Positions 8,996-19,860 are shown, numbered from the stretch's first letter. The stretch: DNA of 64,000 bases from Shewanella pneumatophori (GCF_023283895.1 NZ_JAKILB010000001.1:558001-622000); one strand, 5' to 3'. The notes: a model not told the origin generated them from the letters alone. Translations and numbers: made by a program.

Positions 8996-9580
8996 ATGGC
9001 TTTTGAATTACCAGCATTACCATACGCAAACAACGCACTTGAGCCACATATCTCAGAAGAGACCATTAACTACCACTACGGTAAGCACCACAACACCTAC
9101 GTTGTTAAGCTTAACGGTTTAGTTGAAGGCACTGACCTTGAGCAAAAGAGCCTAGAAGAGATCATCAAGACCTCTACTGGTGGTATCTTTAACAATGCAG
9201 CTCAAATCTGGAACCACACTTTCTACTGGAACTGCCTATCACCAAATGGTGGCGGTGAAGCGACAGGCCCTGTTGCTGATGCAATCAACGCAGCTTTCGG
9301 CTCTTTCGAAGCATTCAAAGCACAATTTACAGATGCTGCAGTGAACAACTTCGGTAGCGCGTGGACTTGGTTAGTTAAGAACGCAGACGGCACTGTTGCT
9401 ATTGTTAACACTAGCAATGCAGCAACACCACTAACTGACGAAGGCGTTACACCAATCATGACTGTAGACGTATGGGAACATGCATACTACATCGATTACC
9501 GTAACGTTCGCCCTGACTACCTAGCTCACTTCTGGGAACTAGTTAACTGGGAATTTGTTAACGCAAACTTCGCTGGTTAA
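8996..9580 (+). CDS. sodB: Iron superoxide dismutase
   Basis: 194-aa Fe-type SOD, cytoplasmic, converting superoxide to hydrogen peroxide and oxygen. Metal ligands are recognisable: His27 in YHYGKHH, the His of NHTFYWN, and Asp and His of DVWEHAYY. The start MAFELPALPY matches E. coli SodB closely, and the AACGGAG site lies eight bases upstream. The long leader holds the MITE-like repeat ending about 130 bases before the ATG, so the element lies near or within the promoter region. No convincing Fur box was seen by eye. Confidence 0.96.
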   Translation: MAFELPALPYANNALEPHISEETINYHYGKHHNTYVVKLNGLVEGTDLEQKSLEEIIKTSTGGIFNNAAQIWNHTFYWNCLSPNGGGEATGPVADAINAAFGSFEAFKAQFTDAAVNNFGSAWTWLVKNADGTVAIVNTSNAATPLTDEGVTPIMTVDVWEHAYYIDYRNVRPDYLAHFWELVNWEFVNANFAG

Positions 9581-9634
9581 ACAATCTTTTAAGACGTCTA
9601 TTAATATCAGACGAACCTTATAGGATATGAAATT

Positions 9635-9667
9635 AATACCGCTCATTATGAGCGGTATTTTTTTGCC
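9635..9667 (+). terminator. sodB terminator
   Basis: Perfect stem AATACCGCTCAT / ATGAGCGGTATT followed by a run of seven Ts. Confidence 0.9.
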
Positions 9668-9833
9668 TAATTCTAGCTAAGCAACATATAAATAATGGTT
9701 AAACCAATCAATTAATTTGAAGCGTTTAACAAGTGCTTTTGTCTAAGGAGTTCACGCCTGACTCAAAACTGTACTATTGAGCTAATCCATAAAAGAGCCG
9801 AATAGATAAAAAGCTTAGTACTCGCTAGATATA

Positions 9834-9866
9834 AAAAATCCGAATACCAACGGCATTCGGATTTAA
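9834..9866 (-). terminator. zwf-pgl-edd-eda operon terminator
   Basis: Read on the minus strand, arms AATCCGAATGCC and GGTATTCGGATT are followed by TTTTTTATA, about 125 bases after the eda stop. Confidence 0.75.
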
Positions 9867-9989
9867 ATTTGCTTTACACTGGGTTGCTATTAAATAGAAA
9901 CAATTACCAGCTGAAATGTAGCGAACTCGATTGTTAATAAGTTATTGACTTAAACTTAAGTGTTTATACCAAAATACTTATTTAAGCAC

Positions 9990-10634
9990 TTATTTTAGTG
10001 CACCAATCGCTTCTTTACATAATGCTGTAATGCGTTCCCAGTCGCCCTGCTCCATCGCATCAGTTGGTGCGATCCAGCTGCCGCCGATGCAATCAACATT
10101 CTTCAGTGCTAAATAATCTTTATAGCTACTTGGTGTAATACCACCTGTTGGGCAAAAACGAATATCAGCTAATGGGCCAGAGAATGCTTTAAGCGCATTC
10201 ACACCACCAGATGCTTCGGCTGGGAAAAACTTGAAGTTAGTGTAACCCAACGCCATGCCTTTCATTACTTCTGAAATGCTCGCCACACCAGGAATTAGCG
10301 GTGTATTGCCCGCCATCGCAGCTTCTAACAACTCCGTAGTAGCACCCGGCGTGATCACAAACTGTGCGCCAGCATTAACTGCTTGCTCTAGTTGTGCTTT
10401 GTTCAAGATAGTGCCTGCGCCAACTAAAGCTTCAGGTACTTCTTGAGCAATCTTAGTAATAGCTTCTAAGGCACAATCGGTACGTAGTGTCACTTCTAGT
10501 ACCGAAATACCGCCAGCAACCAGTGCTTTAGCCAATGGTACAGCATGTTCGATTTTATTGATCACCATTACAGGAACAATAGGGCTGCGTTTAAAAATAT
10601 CTTGTGGTTGTAATGACCAGTTATTCTCAAGCAT
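9990..10634 (-). CDS. eda: KDPG aldolase
   Basis: 2-dehydro-3-deoxy-phosphogluconate aldolase of 214 aa, last step of the Entner-Doudoroff pathway, giving pyruvate and glyceraldehyde 3-phosphate. The Schiff-base lysine lies in [11 protein letters not shown]; the conserved EVTLRT and GAGTI segments of the TIM barrel are present. The ATG has an AGGAAGAG site. It is the last gene of zwf-pgl-edd-eda, 21 bases after edd, and is followed by a terminator. Confidence 0.96.
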   Translation of the reverse strand: MLENNWSLQPQDIFKRSPIVPVMVINKIEHAVPLAKALVAGGISVLEVTLRTDCALEAITKIAQEVPEALVGAGTILNKAQLEQAVNAGAQFVITPGATTELLEAAMAGNTPLIPGVASISEVMKGMALGYTNFKFFPAEASGGVNALKAFSGPLADIRFCPTGGITPSSYKDYLALKNVDCIGGSWIAPTDAMEQGDWERITALCKEAIGALK

Positions 10635-10655
10635 TGCGTTACTCTTCCTTAAAGA

Positions 10656-12482
10656 TTAATAAATTTCATCGATAGCACTTGTGCTACGAGCGCCCGTTTC
10701 TGGGCTGCTTAGGCTTGAACGTAGAGCGCCAAATAACTCTCTACCCATGCCATAGCTAGTTTTGTGCAAGTCTACTTTTTCAGCAACACGTGCATTTAAC
10801 TCGCCTTCATCTACAAGCAGTGACAATTCACCCGTTGTAGCATTTACACGAATAAGATCGCCATTGTGGATCTTAGCGATTAAGCCACCATCAAGGGCTT
10901 CAGGTGTTAAGTGAATAGCTGCAGGTACTTTACCTGATGCGCCAGACATGCGCCCATCAGTTAACAGTGCAACTCGAAAACCACGATCCTGCAGAGTACC
11001 CAAAATCGGCGTTAGTTTATGCAGCTCTGGCATACCAACCGCTTTAGGGCCTTGACCTTTGACGACTACAACACAGTCTTTATCTAGCTCACCGGCTTTA
11101 AAGATTGCTTCAAGTTTATTTTGATCATCAATAACAACCGCTGGCGCTTCTACAATGCGATGCTGCTCTTGCACTGCAGAGACTTTAATCACTGCACGAC
11201 CTAGATTACCTTTAAGTAATTTTAAGCCACCATTGTTTTGGAATGGCTTATCAAGAGCTGTCAGCACTTCAGGATCTAAACTTGTTTGCGGACCGTCAAC
11301 CCAAGTTAGTTCACCATTACGGATCTGCGGCTCTTGGGTATAACGCTTAAGACCAAAGCCTGCCACCGTATCAACATCTTCATGCAGTAAACCACCATCT
11401 AGCAATTCTTTGATTAAGAACGCCATACCACCCGCTGCGTGGAAATGGTTAATGTCAGCGTGACCGTTAGGGTATACGCGTGCAAGAAGTGGTACAGCAT
11501 CTGAAAGCTCAGAGAAATCATCCCAGTTAACAATAATCCCTGCCGCGCGTGCAGCAGCAACAATATGCATAGTTAGGTTAGTTGAACCACCTGTTGCTAG
11601 TAAGGCAACGATGCCGTTAACAACTGATTTTTCAGACACGATTTGGCCAATTGGTGTGTACTGAGTGCCCATTTCAGTTAAGCGACAAACCTGCTTAGCA
11701 GCGGTTTTGCTTAATACATCACGTAACGGGTCATCAGGGTTTACAAAAGAAGAACCCGGTAACTGCAGCCCCATAACCTCAAGCATCAACTGGTTACTGT
11801 TTGCTGTACCATAGAAAGTACAGGTACCAGCACTGTGGTAAGACTTAGATTCAGCATCTAATAACGCTGCTCTATCGACTTCACCTTGAGCATATTGCTG
11901 ACGAATACGGGCTTTTTCTTTGTTTGGTATACCTGATTTCATTGGCCCTGCAGGCACAAATAACATAGGCAAATGACCAAAGCTTAACGCGCCAATGAGT
12001 AGGCCCGGTACGATTTTGTCGCAAATACCTAACAACAATGCGCCGTCAAACATATTGTGCGATAAACCAACCGCAGTGCCCATTGCAATCACTTCACGGC
12101 TCAATAAGCTAAGTTCCATGCCAGGCTGACCTTGAGTCACACCATCACACATAGCAGGAACGCCACCCGCGACCTGAGCAACACTGCCGATTTCATTACA
12201 CGCTTGCTTTAACATATCTGGATATTCACCGTATGGCTGGTGAGCAGATAACATGTCGTTAAACGATGTAATTATACCAATGTTTGCTTTGGTTAATTGC
12301 TTAATCGCATTCTTATCGCTTGGGTTACAAGCAGCAAAGCCATGGGCCAAGTTACCGCAACTAAGAGCGCTACGGTGAACGCCTTTATTTTTAGCATCAT
12401 CGAGCGCCGCTAGGTATTTAGCGCGAGAATCTTTGCTTCGTTCAATAATTCTGTCTGTAACAGATTGTACAACGCTGTGCAT
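10656..12482 (-). CDS. edd: 6-phosphogluconate dehydratase
   Basis: 608-aa IlvD/Edd-family [4Fe-4S] dehydratase, converting 6-phosphogluconate to KDPG. Conserved segments are seen: [11 protein letters not shown], the Cys in [20 protein letters not shown] [18 protein letters not shown] and [16 protein letters not shown]. The ATG has an AAGGAG site. It lies 9 bases after pgl and 21 before eda, so the three are co-transcribed and feed each other in pathway order. Confidence 0.96.
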   Translation of the reverse strand: MHSVVQSVTDRIIERSKDSRAKYLAALDDAKNKGVHRSALSCGNLAHGFAACNPSDKNAIKQLTKANIGIITSFNDMLSAHQPYGEYPDMLKQACNEIGSVAQVAGGVPAMCDGVTQGQPGMELSLLSREVIAMGTAVGLSHNMFDGALLLGICDKIVPGLLIGALSFGHLPMLFVPAGPMKSGIPNKEKARIRQQYAQGEVDRAALLDAESKSYHSAGTCTFYGTANSNQLMLEVMGLQLPGSSFVNPDDPLRDVLSKTAAKQVCRLTEMGTQYTPIGQIVSEKSVVNGIVALLATGGSTNLTMHIVAAARAAGIIVNWDDFSELSDAVPLLARVYPNGHADINHFHAAGGMAFLIKELLDGGLLHEDVDTVAGFGLKRYTQEPQIRNGELTWVDGPQTSLDPEVLTALDKPFQNNGGLKLLKGNLGRAVIKVSAVQEQHRIVEAPAVVIDDQNKLEAIFKAGELDKDCVVVVKGQGPKAVGMPELHKLTPILGTLQDRGFRVALLTDGRMSGASGKVPAAIHLTPEALDGGLIAKIHNGDLIRVNATTGELSLLVDEGELNARVAEKVDLHKTSYGMGRELFGALRSSLSSPETGARSTSAIDEIY

Positions 12483-12491
12483 AATTACTCC

Positions 12492-13196
12492 TTAAGCGCT
12501 CCAGTAAACATCAACAGGTGTTTTGCGCTGATCCAATACTGCACGGATAGGCATTTCACGGCTGTCTTCGTTTGCTAGTGCTTGTCGGTAAACATCTAAC
12601 TTCTGTTCACCAACGATATGTAAATAGATTTGACGACTCGCTAAAATCGCAGATTTAGAAAGCGTGATCCGAGCATGTGGTGCATTACCAGGCTGAACAG
12701 CTGCACATAAGTCGCTGGTTGTAAACGCATGCTCAAGTTCAGCAGCTTCTGCGCAAGGGAACCAAGAACATGTATGGCCATCGTTCCCCATACCCAATAC
12801 CACAACATCAAACGGCTTTGGAAAACTACCGAGCTGCTCGATTGCCATGTCGCAACCTTCTTGAGGTGTAGAATACATATTTTTCAAACCACGAAACTTT
12901 GCGCTTGCAGCTCGATTTTTTAGTAAATTGTTTCTAACTAAACGCTCATTTGAGTCGCTATGTTCAGCACTCACCCAACGCTCATCAGCAAGAGTGATAT
13001 ACACATCACTCCAATCAATCGCTTTTTTGCTTAAAAGTTCAAATAGCTTTAGCGGTGTCGAGCCACCGGAAACGATAAGGCTTGCCTTACCACGCGCATC
13101 AACCGCTTCTTGTAATTGGTTCGCGATACGTTCTGCAAGTTGAGCTTCAAGTGCATCTTTATTATCGAATGATTTAAAAACCGTTTCTTTAATCAT
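12492..13196 (-). CDS. pgl: 6-phosphogluconolactonase (Pgl, DevB type)
   Basis: Hydrolyses 6-phosphogluconolactone between Zwf and Edd. The motifs SGGSTPLKLFE near the N-terminus, the ADERWV segment and LGMGNDGHTCSWFP are those of the NagB/DevB superfamily. The start chosen is the ATG at 13196 (234 aa) because AGAGGA lies seven bases upstream. An upstream in-frame ATG at 13217 would add seven residues, overlap zwf and lack a comparable site. Confidence 0.94.
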   Translation of the reverse strand: MIKETVFKSFDNKDALEAQLAERIANQLQEAVDARGKASLIVSGGSTPLKLFELLSKKAIDWSDVYITLADERWVSAEHSDSNERLVRNNLLKNRAASAKFRGLKNMYSTPQEGCDMAIEQLGSFPKPFDVVVLGMGNDGHTCSWFPCAEAAELEHAFTTSDLCAAVQPGNAPHARITLSKSAILASRQIYLHIVGEQKLDVYRQALANEDSREMPIRAVLDQRKTPVDVYWSA

Positions 13197-13204
13197 GCTT
13201 TCCT

Positions 13205-14677
13205 CTACTCGTCCCAAGAACGACCGTCTTTAGTGATTAGCGCTACTGAAGCTACTGGGCCCCAAGTTCCTGCTGGATAAGGTTTTGGTTTTTCGTCAGT
13301 TTCTTCCCACGCTTGAATGATGCCGTCGACCCAGCTCCAAGCTTGCTCAACTTCGTCACGACGGACAAACAACGCCTGGTTACCTAACATAGCTTCTAGC
13401 AATAGACGCTCATAAGCATCTGCAATACGTTCATTTTTAAACGTCTCAGAGAAACTTAAATCCAGTTTTGTCGTTTGCAAGCGTTGCTTTTCACCCAAAC
13501 CAGGTACTTTATTGAGCATCTGGATCTCAACACCTTCATGAGGCTGCAGACGAATAGTCAATTTGTTCGGTGGCAGATTACGGTAGTTTGAGCTGTAAAG
13601 GTTGTGCGGTGGGTTTTTAAAGTACACCACAATTTCAGAGCTCTTAAACGGCATGCGCTTACCACTACGTAAGTAGAAAGGTACACCAGCCCAACGCCAG
13701 TTATCGATATCAACACGCAGTGCAACAAAAGTTTCAGCATTGGACTGAACATTTGCGCCTTCTTCTTCTAGGTAACCAGGTACTGGAGCACCTTTTAAGA
13801 AACCTGAACTGTATTGACCACGAACAGTGTTGTCGTAAATATTGTCAGCGTTAATAGGACGCAGTGATTTAAGCACTTTTACTTTTTCATCACGAATATT
13901 GTCAGCGTCTAAGTTTACTGGCGGATCCATTGCAACCAATGTTAAAACCTGTAACAAGTGGTTTTGGATCATATCGCGCATTTGACCGGCTTTATCGAAG
14001 TAACCCCAACGGCCTTCAATACCCACTTCTTCAGCAACGGTTAGCTGCACATGATCAATGGTGCGGTTGTCCCACTTAGATGCAAATAAAGAGTTGGCAA
14101 AACGCAGAGCAAGAAGATTTTGAACCGTCTCTTTACCTAAGTAATGGTCAATACGGTAAACTTGGTTTTCTTCGAAGTAAGCTGAAACTTGGTCGTTAAT
14201 AATGCGAGAAGTAGCGAGATCTGAGCCGATTGGCTTTTCGAGAACGACACGAGAGTCAGGATAGATAAGATTTTGTTCATGCAGGCAACGACAGATGTCA
14301 CCAAAAATAGCTGGCGGAGTAGCGAAGTAACTCACCATAACCCGCTTTTCTGGCTCTAGAATATCATGGAACGCTTGATAGCCATCAGAAACAGTGAAGT
14401 TGGTGCCGATATAATGGCAACGGTCCAAGAAGCGATTCTTGGTCTCTTCGCAGAGGCCATCTTTTACAAATGTCTCTAATGCGGTGGTAACCAACTCGCG
14501 ATATTCTTCTTGGCTAAAGTCATCTTTTGCTACGCCGAGGATTTTCGTATCGACATTCAGTAAATTTGCTTTATCAAGTTGGTATAAAGAAGGTAGCAAC
14601 TTACGCTTAGCAAGATCCCCTTTAGTCCCAAATAGAACAAAATCACAAGCTTTGGCTTCTGGTGTTGTTATGCCCAT
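13205..14677 (-). CDS. zwf: Glucose-6-phosphate 1-dehydrogenase
   Basis: NADP-dependent entry enzyme of the pentose phosphate and Entner-Doudoroff routes. FVLFGTKGDLAKRKLLPSLY is the nucleotide-binding start of the family; RIDHYLGKE contains the substrate-binding Lys and His. The ATG at 14677 gives 490 aa, the usual length, and has AAGGAG upstream, though 11 bases away. A GTG at 14701 (498 aa) with GAGG four bases before it is a real alternative. First gene of zwf-pgl-edd-eda; two HexR-like boxes lie upstream. Confidence 0.95.
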   Translation of the reverse strand: MGITTPEAKACDFVLFGTKGDLAKRKLLPSLYQLDKANLLNVDTKILGVAKDDFSQEEYRELVTTALETFVKDGLCEETKNRFLDRCHYIGTNFTVSDGYQAFHDILEPEKRVMVSYFATPPAIFGDICRCLHEQNLIYPDSRVVLEKPIGSDLATSRIINDQVSAYFEENQVYRIDHYLGKETVQNLLALRFANSLFASKWDNRTIDHVQLTVAEEVGIEGRWGYFDKAGQMRDMIQNHLLQVLTLVAMDPPVNLDADNIRDEKVKVLKSLRPINADNIYDNTVRGQYSSGFLKGAPVPGYLEEEGANVQSNAETFVALRVDIDNWRWAGVPFYLRSGKRMPFKSSEIVVYFKNPPHNLYSSNYRNLPPNKLTIRLQPHEGVEIQMLNKVPGLGEKQRLQTTKLDLSFSETFKNERIADAYERLLLEAMLGNQALFVRRDEVEQAWSWVDGIIQAWEETDEKPKPYPAGTWGPVASVALITKDGRSWDE

Positions 14678-14739
14678 AGCTTCAAAATCTCCTTTTGACA
14701 CTGTGCCTCATCATTTTTGACGAGAATTCACACATTTGT

Positions 14740-14754
14740 TGTAATATAACAACA
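14740..14754. promoter_or_regulatory. Candidate HexR box upstream of zwf
   Basis: TGTAATATAACAACA matches 11 of 15 positions of the gammaproteobacterial HexR pattern TGTAATTAAATTACA as I recall it, and lies within a wider palindrome (TGTTGT...ACAACA), about 40-65 bases upstream of the two possible zwf starts. Confidence 0.4.
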
Positions 14755-14836
14755 CAATTTAGTAATTGCATCTAAATTTTATAATAAACTTCAAGTTAGC
14801 GTATTAGCTATGTTACGCCATAATCTGATATGCTTT

Positions 14837-14851
14837 TGTGATAAAATTACT
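14837..14851. promoter_or_regulatory. Candidate HexR box between zwf and hexR
   Basis: TGTGATAAAATTACT matches 12 of 15 positions of the HexR pattern. It lies midway in the divergent zwf-hexR region and could serve autoregulation or looping with the box at 14740. Confidence 0.45.
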
Positions 14852-14992
14852 AAAATTTATCGTGTTTGTACCTGTTGTCATTATAAATTAATGTTGGCGT
14901 CAACGCTGCGGAAATAATAGGCCTTTGACGACAACAAAAAAGCTGTGATCAAAATATAATAATCTACATTAATACTGAGTGGACGTACGCAT

Positions 14993-15847
14993 ATGAATAC
15001 CCTCGAAAAGGTGCAAAAAAGCCTTACCCATTTTAGTAAGTCTGAACGCAAAGTTGCAGAAGTTATTTTATCTTCGCCTCAGACAGCCATTCACTCAAGT
15101 ATTGCCACCTTAGCTAAGATGGCTGATGTGAGTGAGCCTACCGTAAACCGCTTTTGTCGTCGTTTAGATACAAAAGGCTTCCCCGACTTTAAACTTCACT
15201 TGGCACAAAGCTTAGCCAATGGTACGCCTTATGTAAGCCGCCACGTTGAAGAAGATGATAGCCCTGACTCTTATACCACTAAGATCTTTGAATCTTCAAT
15301 GGCATCACTTGATACAGCCAGGCAAAGTATAGACACCGCAGCGGTAAACAAAGCGGTTGATATATTGACCCAAGCTAAAAAAATCTCGTTCTTTGGTCTT
15401 GGCGCTTCAGCCTCAGTTGCCCATGACGCGCAAAATAAATTCTTCCGCTTTAATGTTCCTGTCATCAGTTTCGACGATGTTCTTATGCAGCGCATGAGTT
15501 GTATCAACAGTAATGAAGGTGATGTTGTGGTGCTTATCTCCCACACTGGTCGCACAAAGTCACTAATTGATATTGCTAAACTGGCTCGTGAAAATGGTGC
15601 TGCAGTAATTGGTATTACCGCACGTAACTCACCACTTTCAACAGTGTGTACACTTCCTGTAACAATGGAAGTGCCAGAAGATACTGATATGTATTTACCA
15701 ATGGCGTCACGTTTAGCACAATTAGTTATAATTGATGTGCTCGCCACAGGATTTACGCTAAGACGCGGTCCGCGTTTCCGTGAAAACCTCAAGCGTGTTA
15801 AAGAAGTGCTGAAAGAGTCTAGAATCGACAAAGATCCAATTATGTAA
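14993..15847 (+). CDS. hexR: HexR, RpiR-family regulator of central carbon metabolism
   Basis: 284-aa regulator with an N-terminal RpiR helix-turn-helix (about residues 1-75, ATLAKMADVSEPTVNRFCRRL) and a C-terminal SIS sugar-phosphate domain (about 115-260, including VVLISHTGRTKSLIDIA). HexR proteins sense KDPG and control zwf-edd-eda and glycolytic genes such as pykA. Here it is divergent from zwf and directly upstream of pykA, the classic Shewanella arrangement. The family and context make the gene name secure; the regulatory effect is inferred. Confidence 0.94.
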   Translation: MNTLEKVQKSLTHFSKSERKVAEVILSSPQTAIHSSIATLAKMADVSEPTVNRFCRRLDTKGFPDFKLHLAQSLANGTPYVSRHVEEDDSPDSYTTKIFESSMASLDTARQSIDTAAVNKAVDILTQAKKISFFGLGASASVAHDAQNKFFRFNVPVISFDDVLMQRMSCINSNEGDVVVLISHTGRTKSLIDIAKLARENGAAVIGITARNSPLSTVCTLPVTMEVPEDTDMYLPMASRLAQLVIIDVLATGFTLRRGPRFRENLKRVKEVLKESRIDKDPIM

Positions 15848-15956
15848 CTGACTTTCTGCTTAATTTGCGGCAATTTGGCACTCACCAAATTGCCCTTTTA
15901 ACGAATAATGTAGGAATACGTCACAAAATTAAAAACTTGAGACAGAACAATTTATT

Positions 15957-15971
15957 CGTAATTTTACTACA
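15957..15971. promoter_or_regulatory. Candidate HexR box in the pykA promoter
   Basis: CGTAATTTTACTACA, read on the other strand, matches 12 of 15 positions of the HexR pattern. It ends about 18 bases before a possible extended -10 element (TGATAATAT at 15988-15996), covering the -35 zone, a position suited to repression of pykA. Confidence 0.5.
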
Positions 15972-16031
15972 TAATTGGTTATTGTCTGATAATATAGGGT
16001 TAGAATTTTTTAAAACTTAACGGAGTATCTC

Positions 16032-17471
16032 ATGTTCCGCAGAACCAAAATTGTAACAACTTTGGGTCCAGCCACTGACCGTGATGACAACTTACGCCGC
16101 ATTATCGCAGCCGGTGCTAACGTTGTTCGTTTAAACTTCTCTCACGGTGCACCAGAAGATCATAAAAAACGCGCAGACGACACTCGAGCAATTGCAAAAG
16201 AGCTTGGTCTTCATGTAGCTGTTTTAGGCGATCTACAAGGCCCTAAAATCCGTATCTCAACTTTCAAAGACAACAAAAAGGTTATGTTAACGCTTGGACA
16301 AGCGTACACCCTTGATGGTGATCTAGCGAAAGGTGAAGGCGATGAAACTCAAGTTGGTATCGACTACAAAGAATTGCCACGAGACGTAAGTCTTGGTGAT
16401 ATCTTGATGCTAGATGACGGTCGCGTGCAATTACGAGTTGAGAGCGTTGACGGCAATAAAGTTCATACCACAGTAACGGTTGCAGGTCCTTTATCAAACA
16501 ATAAAGGCATCAACAAACAAGGTGGTGGTCTATCCGCTGCTGCACTGACTGAAAAAGACAAAGCTGACATTATTACTGCAGCACAGATTGGTGTTGACTA
16601 CTTGGCTGTATCTTTCCCAAGAAGTGGCGCTGATCTTAACTACGCTCGTGATTTGGCCCGCCAAGCAGGTAGCAACGCACTGATCGTTTCTAAAGTAGAA
16701 CGTGCAGAAGCAGTAGCAACTGACGAAGCAATGGATGATGTAATTATTGCATCTGATGCTGTAATGGTTGCCCGTGGCGACTTAGGTGTTGAAATTGGCG
16801 ACCCTGCTCTTGTTGCAGTTCAAAAGCGCCTAATCAGCCGTTCACGCCAATTGAATAAGCCAGTGATCACTGCTACTCAAATGATGGAGTCAATGATCTC
16901 TAGCCCAATGCCAACTCGCGCAGAAGTTATGGACGTTGCAAACGCAGTGTTAGACGGTACTGACGCAGTGATGCTAAGTGCTGAAACAGCAGCTGGTGAC
17001 TTCCCAGAAGAAACCGTAAAAGCAATGGCTCAAGTTTGCCTTGGCGCCGAATCACACCCAAGTGTGCAAGTGTCTAAGCACAGACTGGATCAGCAGTTTA
17101 CTACGATTGAAGAAACTGTTGCATTGTCGACTATGTACGCAGCAAACCATTTAGAAGGCGTTAAAGCAATCATCGCTTTAACAGAGTCAGGCGCGACACC
17201 GCAATTGATGTCTCGTATTAGCTCTGCCCTACCTATTTTCGCGCTGTCTCGTCATGAGTCTACACTTGCAAAAATGGCACTATACCGTGGTGTTAAACCA
17301 GTATACTTCGACTCTACAGCTCACGCTCCAGAAGCTGTAGCACAAAAAGCATTAGAGACTTTATCTCAAGCTGGTTACCTACAAAAAGGTGATATGGCGA
17401 TGATGACTAAAGGCGATGCAATGGAAACTGTTGGTGGCACAAACACCAGCAAAGTTGTTGTAGTTGGCTAA
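16032..17471 (+). CDS. pykA: Pyruvate kinase (PykA type)
   Basis: 479-aa type II pyruvate kinase, converting PEP and ADP to pyruvate and [28 protein letters not shown] and [11 protein letters not shown] are diagnostic, the last carrying substrate- and metal-binding residues; the [13 protein letters not shown] helix follows. The N-terminus matches E. coli PykA better than PykF. Good AACGGAG site. Monocistronic, with its own promoter and terminator. Confidence 0.96.
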   Translation: MFRRTKIVTTLGPATDRDDNLRRIIAAGANVVRLNFSHGAPEDHKKRADDTRAIAKELGLHVAVLGDLQGPKIRISTFKDNKKVMLTLGQAYTLDGDLAKGEGDETQVGIDYKELPRDVSLGDILMLDDGRVQLRVESVDGNKVHTTVTVAGPLSNNKGINKQGGGLSAAALTEKDKADIITAAQIGVDYLAVSFPRSGADLNYARDLARQAGSNALIVSKVERAEAVATDEAMDDVIIASDAVMVARGDLGVEIGDPALVAVQKRLISRSRQLNKPVITATQMMESMISSPMPTRAEVMDVANAVLDGTDAVMLSAETAAGDFPEETVKAMAQVCLGAESHPSVQVSKHRLDQQFTTIEETVALSTMYAANHLEGVKAIIALTESGATPQLMSRISSALPIFALSRHESTLAKMALYRGVKPVYFDSTAHAPEAVAQKALETLSQAGYLQKGDMAMMTKGDAMETVGGTNTSKVVVVG

Positions 17472-17516
17472 GCAATGACTGGTTGTCTACAGTAATCGTT
17501 AGACAAAAATCATCAA

Positions 17517-17547
17517 TAAAAAAGGTACGCAATTGCGTACCTTTTTT
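17517..17547. terminator. Bidirectional terminator
   Basis: Arms AAAAAGGTACGCAA and TTGCGTACCTTTTTT form a perfect hairpin between pykA (+) and fadE (-). Confidence 0.9.
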
Positions 17548-17580
17548 GTATTTATTGAGTAACCTTTACTCTAGACGATA

Positions 17581-19860
17581 TTAAAGTTTCTCAAAATCAT
17601 CAACATTAATAGCTGCAAGTCTTAGCACATCGGCAGCAACCAATTGTTGATGCTCTTCATTGGTAATAAGCGCAATCTCAAGCGCCGCATCAAACAAGGC
17701 TAAAGGTGGCAGCTTAGTGAGTGTCCCCTCTTTTTGCGCTTGCTTAAGCTTTTGATAAAGCCCTTTGCAGGCATGCTTGGCAATAAACGCATTTTCAACA
17801 TCGGCAATACCACTGCTATCATCCGCAAAGTCTGGGCACAAGTGAGTCAATCTATCACGAGCTGGTGATGGCTTGCTCATTGCTTCAACTAAATCGATAG
17901 ACTGCTTATCGGTAGCATCTTTAAAGCGATTACCAAGTGGGAAGATTAAAGCGCGTAATAATAGTGCTACACCGCGATTAGGGAAGTTACGGATTGCTTC
18001 ATCTAACGCTTTGGCTGCTAAATGTAATCGAGTTGCCATAGCATGACGCACTGCAGGTAAATCATCAAACTGACGTCCATTGTCTTCAAATAGCTTTAAG
18101 GTTGCAGAGCCTAAGTATAGTTGGCTTAATACATCGCCTAAACGCGCACTCAGCATCTCTTTTCGCTTTAAATCGCCGCCTAAAATAAGCATTGAAACGT
18201 CAGTCATAAAGGCAAGACCAGCTGAAAGGCGTGTCATATCTTTATAATACTGCTTTGTTTCACCACTGACTGGCGATTGGCTAAAGCGGCTACCAGTTAA
18301 TGCATTACCAAATGCACTAAAAGCATTTCGAGTAGCGTAGCCGATATGCCCTAACAGAAGTGCATCAAAGCGCTCTATCGCCGCTTCGGTATCTTCCATT
18401 GCTGCCGCTTCCATTTCAGCTAACACATATGGATGGCAACGAGTCGCACCTTGACCAAAAATCATCAGGCTACGCGTAAGAATGTTTGCACCTTCAACGG
18501 TAATTGAAATCGGGAGCGCCATATAACCGTGACCAAGATAGTTTTTCGGCCCTAATTGGATCCCTTTACCCGACTGAATATCCATTGCGTCATCAACAAC
18601 TTTGCGACCAAGCTCTGTCATATGGTACTTGGCGATAGCGGTCACTACTGACGGCTTAACTTTTAAGTCAATACCCGTGGTGGTTAAACGTCTTGCAGCC
18701 TCAAGCTGATAAGTATTGGCGATAACACGAGCAAGCGCCTCTTGCACACCTTCAAACTGACCGATTGGTAAGCCAAATTGCTGGCGAACAACACTGTAAG
18801 CGGTTGTTGTTTTTGTTGCCATATGGCCTGATGCCGTTGACAACGCAGGCAATGAAATCCCGCGACCTGCAGATAAACATTCAACCAACATACGCCAGCC
18901 GCGACCCGCATATTGTGGGCCACCAATGATCCAATCAAGTGGAATAAACACATCTTCACCTTGAGTTGTACCATTCATAAACGCTAGATTTAGCGGGTTA
19001 TGACGACGACCAATTTTAACCCCTTGGTGAGCGGTTGGGATTAAGGCGCAGGTGATACCAATATCTTTAATATCACCTAGCAGACCATCTGGATCTGACA
19101 TTTGAAACGCAAGACCAAGTACATCTGCGACTGGTGCAAGCGTGATATAGCGCTTATTCCAGTTAAGCTTTAGCCCAAGCGTTTCTTCACCATTAAATTC
19201 TTGACGGCACACAACACCGGTATCAGGGATCGCACCAGCATCACTGCCCGCTTCTGGGCCTGTTAACGCAAAACACGGCACAGCTCGTCCATCGGCAAGT
19301 AATGGCAGCCAATGGTCTTTTTGCTCTGTTGTACCATAGTGAGTCAGTAATTCACCTGGGCCTAAAGAGTTAGGCACCATAACCGTCACAGCCGCGCTAA
19401 CACTGCGACTGGCGATCTTGCTTACGATAGTTGAGTTTGCGTAGGCAGAAAATGCCTTGCCGCCATACTTTTTCGGAATGATAAGCGCGAAAAAGCCTTC
19501 TTTCTTAAAGTATTCCCAAAGCTCAGGTGGTAAATCTTTTCTCTCATTAACAATGTCGTAATCATCAATCATTGTTAATGCCGTCATGACTTGATTATCA
19601 ATAAAGTCTTGCTCTTCAGAAGTGAGAGTCGGCTTGCCATAGCTATGCAGTACTTGCCAGTTTGGCTTACCTTTAAATAGTTCAGCTTCCCACCAAACAT
19701 CACCCGCTTCCATCGCCTCTTTTTCAGTGTTCGATAGTGGTGGTAATACCTTTTTGAAAAAACTAAAAACAGGACGCGTGATTAACTGCATCCTGATATT
19801 TTTAACACTGAATACAACGACTATTGCGATAAGCAACAGTATCAATAATGTCGTAGCCAT
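17581..19860 (-). CDS. fadE: Acyl-CoA dehydrogenase FadE
   Basis: First enzyme of aerobic fatty-acid beta-oxidation. 759 aa, near the unusual large size of FadE (about 814 in E. coli). It has an N-terminal membrane segment (residues 3-22), then the acyl-CoA dehydrogenase core with FALTGPEAGSDA in the flavin/substrate region and a C-terminal DUF1974-like extension typical of FadE. It starts five bases after psrA, with a poorly placed AAGGA inside the end of psrA, suggesting coupled translation and one psrA-fadE transcript. Confidence 0.93.
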   Translation of the reverse strand: MATTLLILLLIAIVVVFSVKNIRMQLITRPVFSFFKKVLPPLSNTEKEAMEAGDVWWEAELFKGKPNWQVLHSYGKPTLTSEEQDFIDNQVMTALTMIDDYDIVNERKDLPPELWEYFKKEGFFALIIPKKYGGKAFSAYANSTIVSKIASRSVSAAVTVMVPNSLGPGELLTHYGTTEQKDHWLPLLADGRAVPCFALTGPEAGSDAGAIPDTGVVCRQEFNGEETLGLKLNWNKRYITLAPVADVLGLAFQMSDPDGLLGDIKDIGITCALIPTAHQGVKIGRRHNPLNLAFMNGTTQGEDVFIPLDWIIGGPQYAGRGWRMLVECLSAGRGISLPALSTASGHMATKTTTAYSVVRQQFGLPIGQFEGVQEALARVIANTYQLEAARRLTTTGIDLKVKPSVVTAIAKYHMTELGRKVVDDAMDIQSGKGIQLGPKNYLGHGYMALPISITVEGANILTRSLMIFGQGATRCHPYVLAEMEAAAMEDTEAAIERFDALLLGHIGYATRNAFSAFGNALTGSRFSQSPVSGETKQYYKDMTRLSAGLAFMTDVSMLILGGDLKRKEMLSARLGDVLSQLYLGSATLKLFEDNGRQFDDLPAVRHAMATRLHLAAKALDEAIRNFPNRGVALLLRALIFPLGNRFKDATDKQSIDLVEAMSKPSPARDRLTHLCPDFADDSSGIADVENAFIAKHACKGLYQKLKQAQKEGTLTKLPPLALFDAALEIALITNEEHQQLVAADVLRLAAINVDDFEKL

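Larger units (their letters stand above)
9581..9989. other. Intergenic region between convergent sodB and eda
   Basis: 409 bases. It holds two terminators (listed separately) and nothing else that I can recognise; no open frame with a ribosome site. Confidence 0.6.

Noticed and set aside
15271..15888. 205-codon minus-strand frame opposite hexR
   Set aside because: hexR is unambiguous in the other strand, and this frame has no signal of its own.
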